A DNA stretch of 64,000 bases from Opitutaceae bacterium (lineage in GTDB: Bacteria; Verrucomicrobiota; Verrucomicrobiia; Opitutales; Opitutaceae), in NCBI GenBank assembly GCA_014879845.1, contig JACSRI010000122.1, forward strand, positions 1 through 64,000, in the 5' to 3' direction. Below are positions 63,419-64,000 of the stretch, piece by piece. Below the pieces are notes generated by a model. The model did not search any database, was not told the DNA's origin, and saw nothing but the letters and a program-made list of their open reading frames with translations. Each line of letters begins with the position of its first letter. The stretch's first letter is position 1. The position numbers were made by a program, and so were the translations under genes.

Positions 63419-64000
63419 TCATTCCACCGCCGAGGTTCCTGGCGGACCCTCGACACCAGACAAACGATCGGCGCACTCGATTCCTGCCGTTTCCACATCG
63501 AGAATCGCCGTCGCCGCCTCGGTGTCAGCACAGGGCAAATACGCCTGCAAGGTGGAGAGATGCCGGTGCCCCATCGCAAGTTGGACGACGTGCAGCCGAC
63601 CGCCCGCCGATTCGAGACATAAAGCACAGAAAGTCTTCCTGAGGGCGTGCGACGATCTTCCGGCTGTGCAGATTCCAGCCGCCGCCATGGTTTCGGTCAG
63701 AATTCGATTCCAGCGCCATAACCGCACCGCCCCACCCTTCTTCGAGCGAAACAACGGCGCGCGGCCGTGGAGAGGTCCCGATCCCGCTCGCTCCTGGATG
63801 TAGGCGAGGAGCGCCGCACGCGCGGCCGGGTGGATGGGAATATACCGCCCCGTCACCGACCGCTTGCGCACACCGTTTCCGTTCTTTAGCCGGTGGCGCG
63901 CCACATACAGCACCGGTCGCACGCCGGTGCCGTCCCACACGTCCTCCACCCGCAGTCCCAACAAGGTGCCGGCGCGCAGACCGGTATGGAGCGCGGTCCT
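63419..64000 (-). CDS. Tyrosine recombinase/integrase, N-terminus beyond window
   Basis: The catalytic domain is present: Arg in TALHTGLRAGTLLGLRVEDV (read past the track start to the window edge), HALRKTF as the H-x-x-R box, GHRHLSTLQAYL with the nucleophile Tyr. The frame is open to base 64000, so the N-terminal part lies outside; the TTG start in the track is not real. It converges on the MFS gene and may mark an island edge. It could also be an ordinary chromosomal integrase remnant. Confidence 0.85.
   Translation of the reverse strand, partial: RTALHTGLRAGTLLGLRVEDVWDGTGVRPVLYVARHRLKNGNGVRKRSVTGRYIPIHPAARAALLAYIQERAGSGPLHGRAPLFRSKKGGAVRLWRWNRILTETMAAAGICTAGRSSHALRKTFCALCLESAGGRLHVVQLAMGHRHLSTLQAYLPCADTEAATAILDVETAGIECADRLSGVEGPPGTSAVE

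Noticed and set aside
1-64000. tRNA, rRNA or insertion sequence
   Set aside because: No cloverleaf-like gene, rRNA segment, transposase or matching terminal repeats were noticed by eye on either strand; a covariance search could still find a missed tRNA.

Overview
The window is high-GC bacterial DNA with outer-membrane porins, TonB receptors and periplasmic c-type haem proteins, so the host is Gram-negative. The mix of YezD/DUF2292 and DUF5069 proteins, OprP-like porins with an N-terminal coiled coil, and a DUF1684 protein suggests a member of the Verrucomicrobiota (Opitutales-like). That placement is inferred from gene content, not from a marker gene. No rRNA, tRNA, CRISPR array or insertion sequence was seen.

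Almost the whole window is about sulfur, with a copper/metal block in the middle. Region 1 (1-15.5 kb): a YezD gene pair (minus) diverges from a plus-strand run of DUF5069, TlpA-type thioredoxin, a frameshifted multi-rhodanese, a Stealth phosphotransferase and an Old Yellow Enzyme. Next come a radical SAM protein, a fused ASKHA activator/2-hydroxyacyl-CoA-dehydratase-like protein, a second dehydratase-like subunit and a PPOX flavoprotein, then a methyltransferase, gamma-glutamyltransferase and an aminotransferase. Region 2 (15.5-28.6 kb, minus): a sulfate/thiosulfate assimilation operon headed by an Rrf2 regulator: yezD, porin, two sulfate-binding proteins, cysT-cysW-cysA, a HTH/PTS-IIA protein and cysK. 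One intact and three zinc-ligand-less M14-carboxypeptidase-like paralogs lie in or beside it. Region 3 (29-43.8 kb): copper and haem functions (TonB copper receptor, second TonB receptor, SCO1, four CusF-type domains, cytochrome c, PepSY protein, ABC-2 exporter). Region 4 (43.8-54.9 kb, minus): porin, signal-peptide-bearing substrate-binding protein, ssuC-type permease, six consecutive DszB-like desulfinase paralogs, and an ssuB-type ATPase. Region 5 (55.4-63.3 kb, plus): small haem/lipoproteins, then a DszA/NtaA-type monooxygenase, nitroreductase-fold flavoprotein, DJ-1/PfpI protein, four-domain rhodanese and DHA2 exporter. A tyrosine recombinase runs off the right edge.

The genes can be read as one organosulfur module. 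Sulfonates or sulfones enter through the porin and ABC transporter. A DszA-like FMNH2 monooxygenase would turn sulfones into sulfinates. The six cytoplasmic DszB-like proteins all keep the Cys/His/Arg triad of DszB and would release sulfite from different sulfinates. Rhodaneses and CysK handle reduced sulfur.

The two most novel observations are (a) this six-gene desulfinase array between ssuC and ssuB, and (b) a directional stem motif (core CGACC-RG-N4-CY-GGAG) found nine times. Each copy lies in the sense orientation in the leader of a sulfur gene, usually just after a second hairpin. In at least two copies its 3' arm can pair instead with a downstream sequence, as expected of a regulatory RNA switch. 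I do not recognise it as a known riboswitch.
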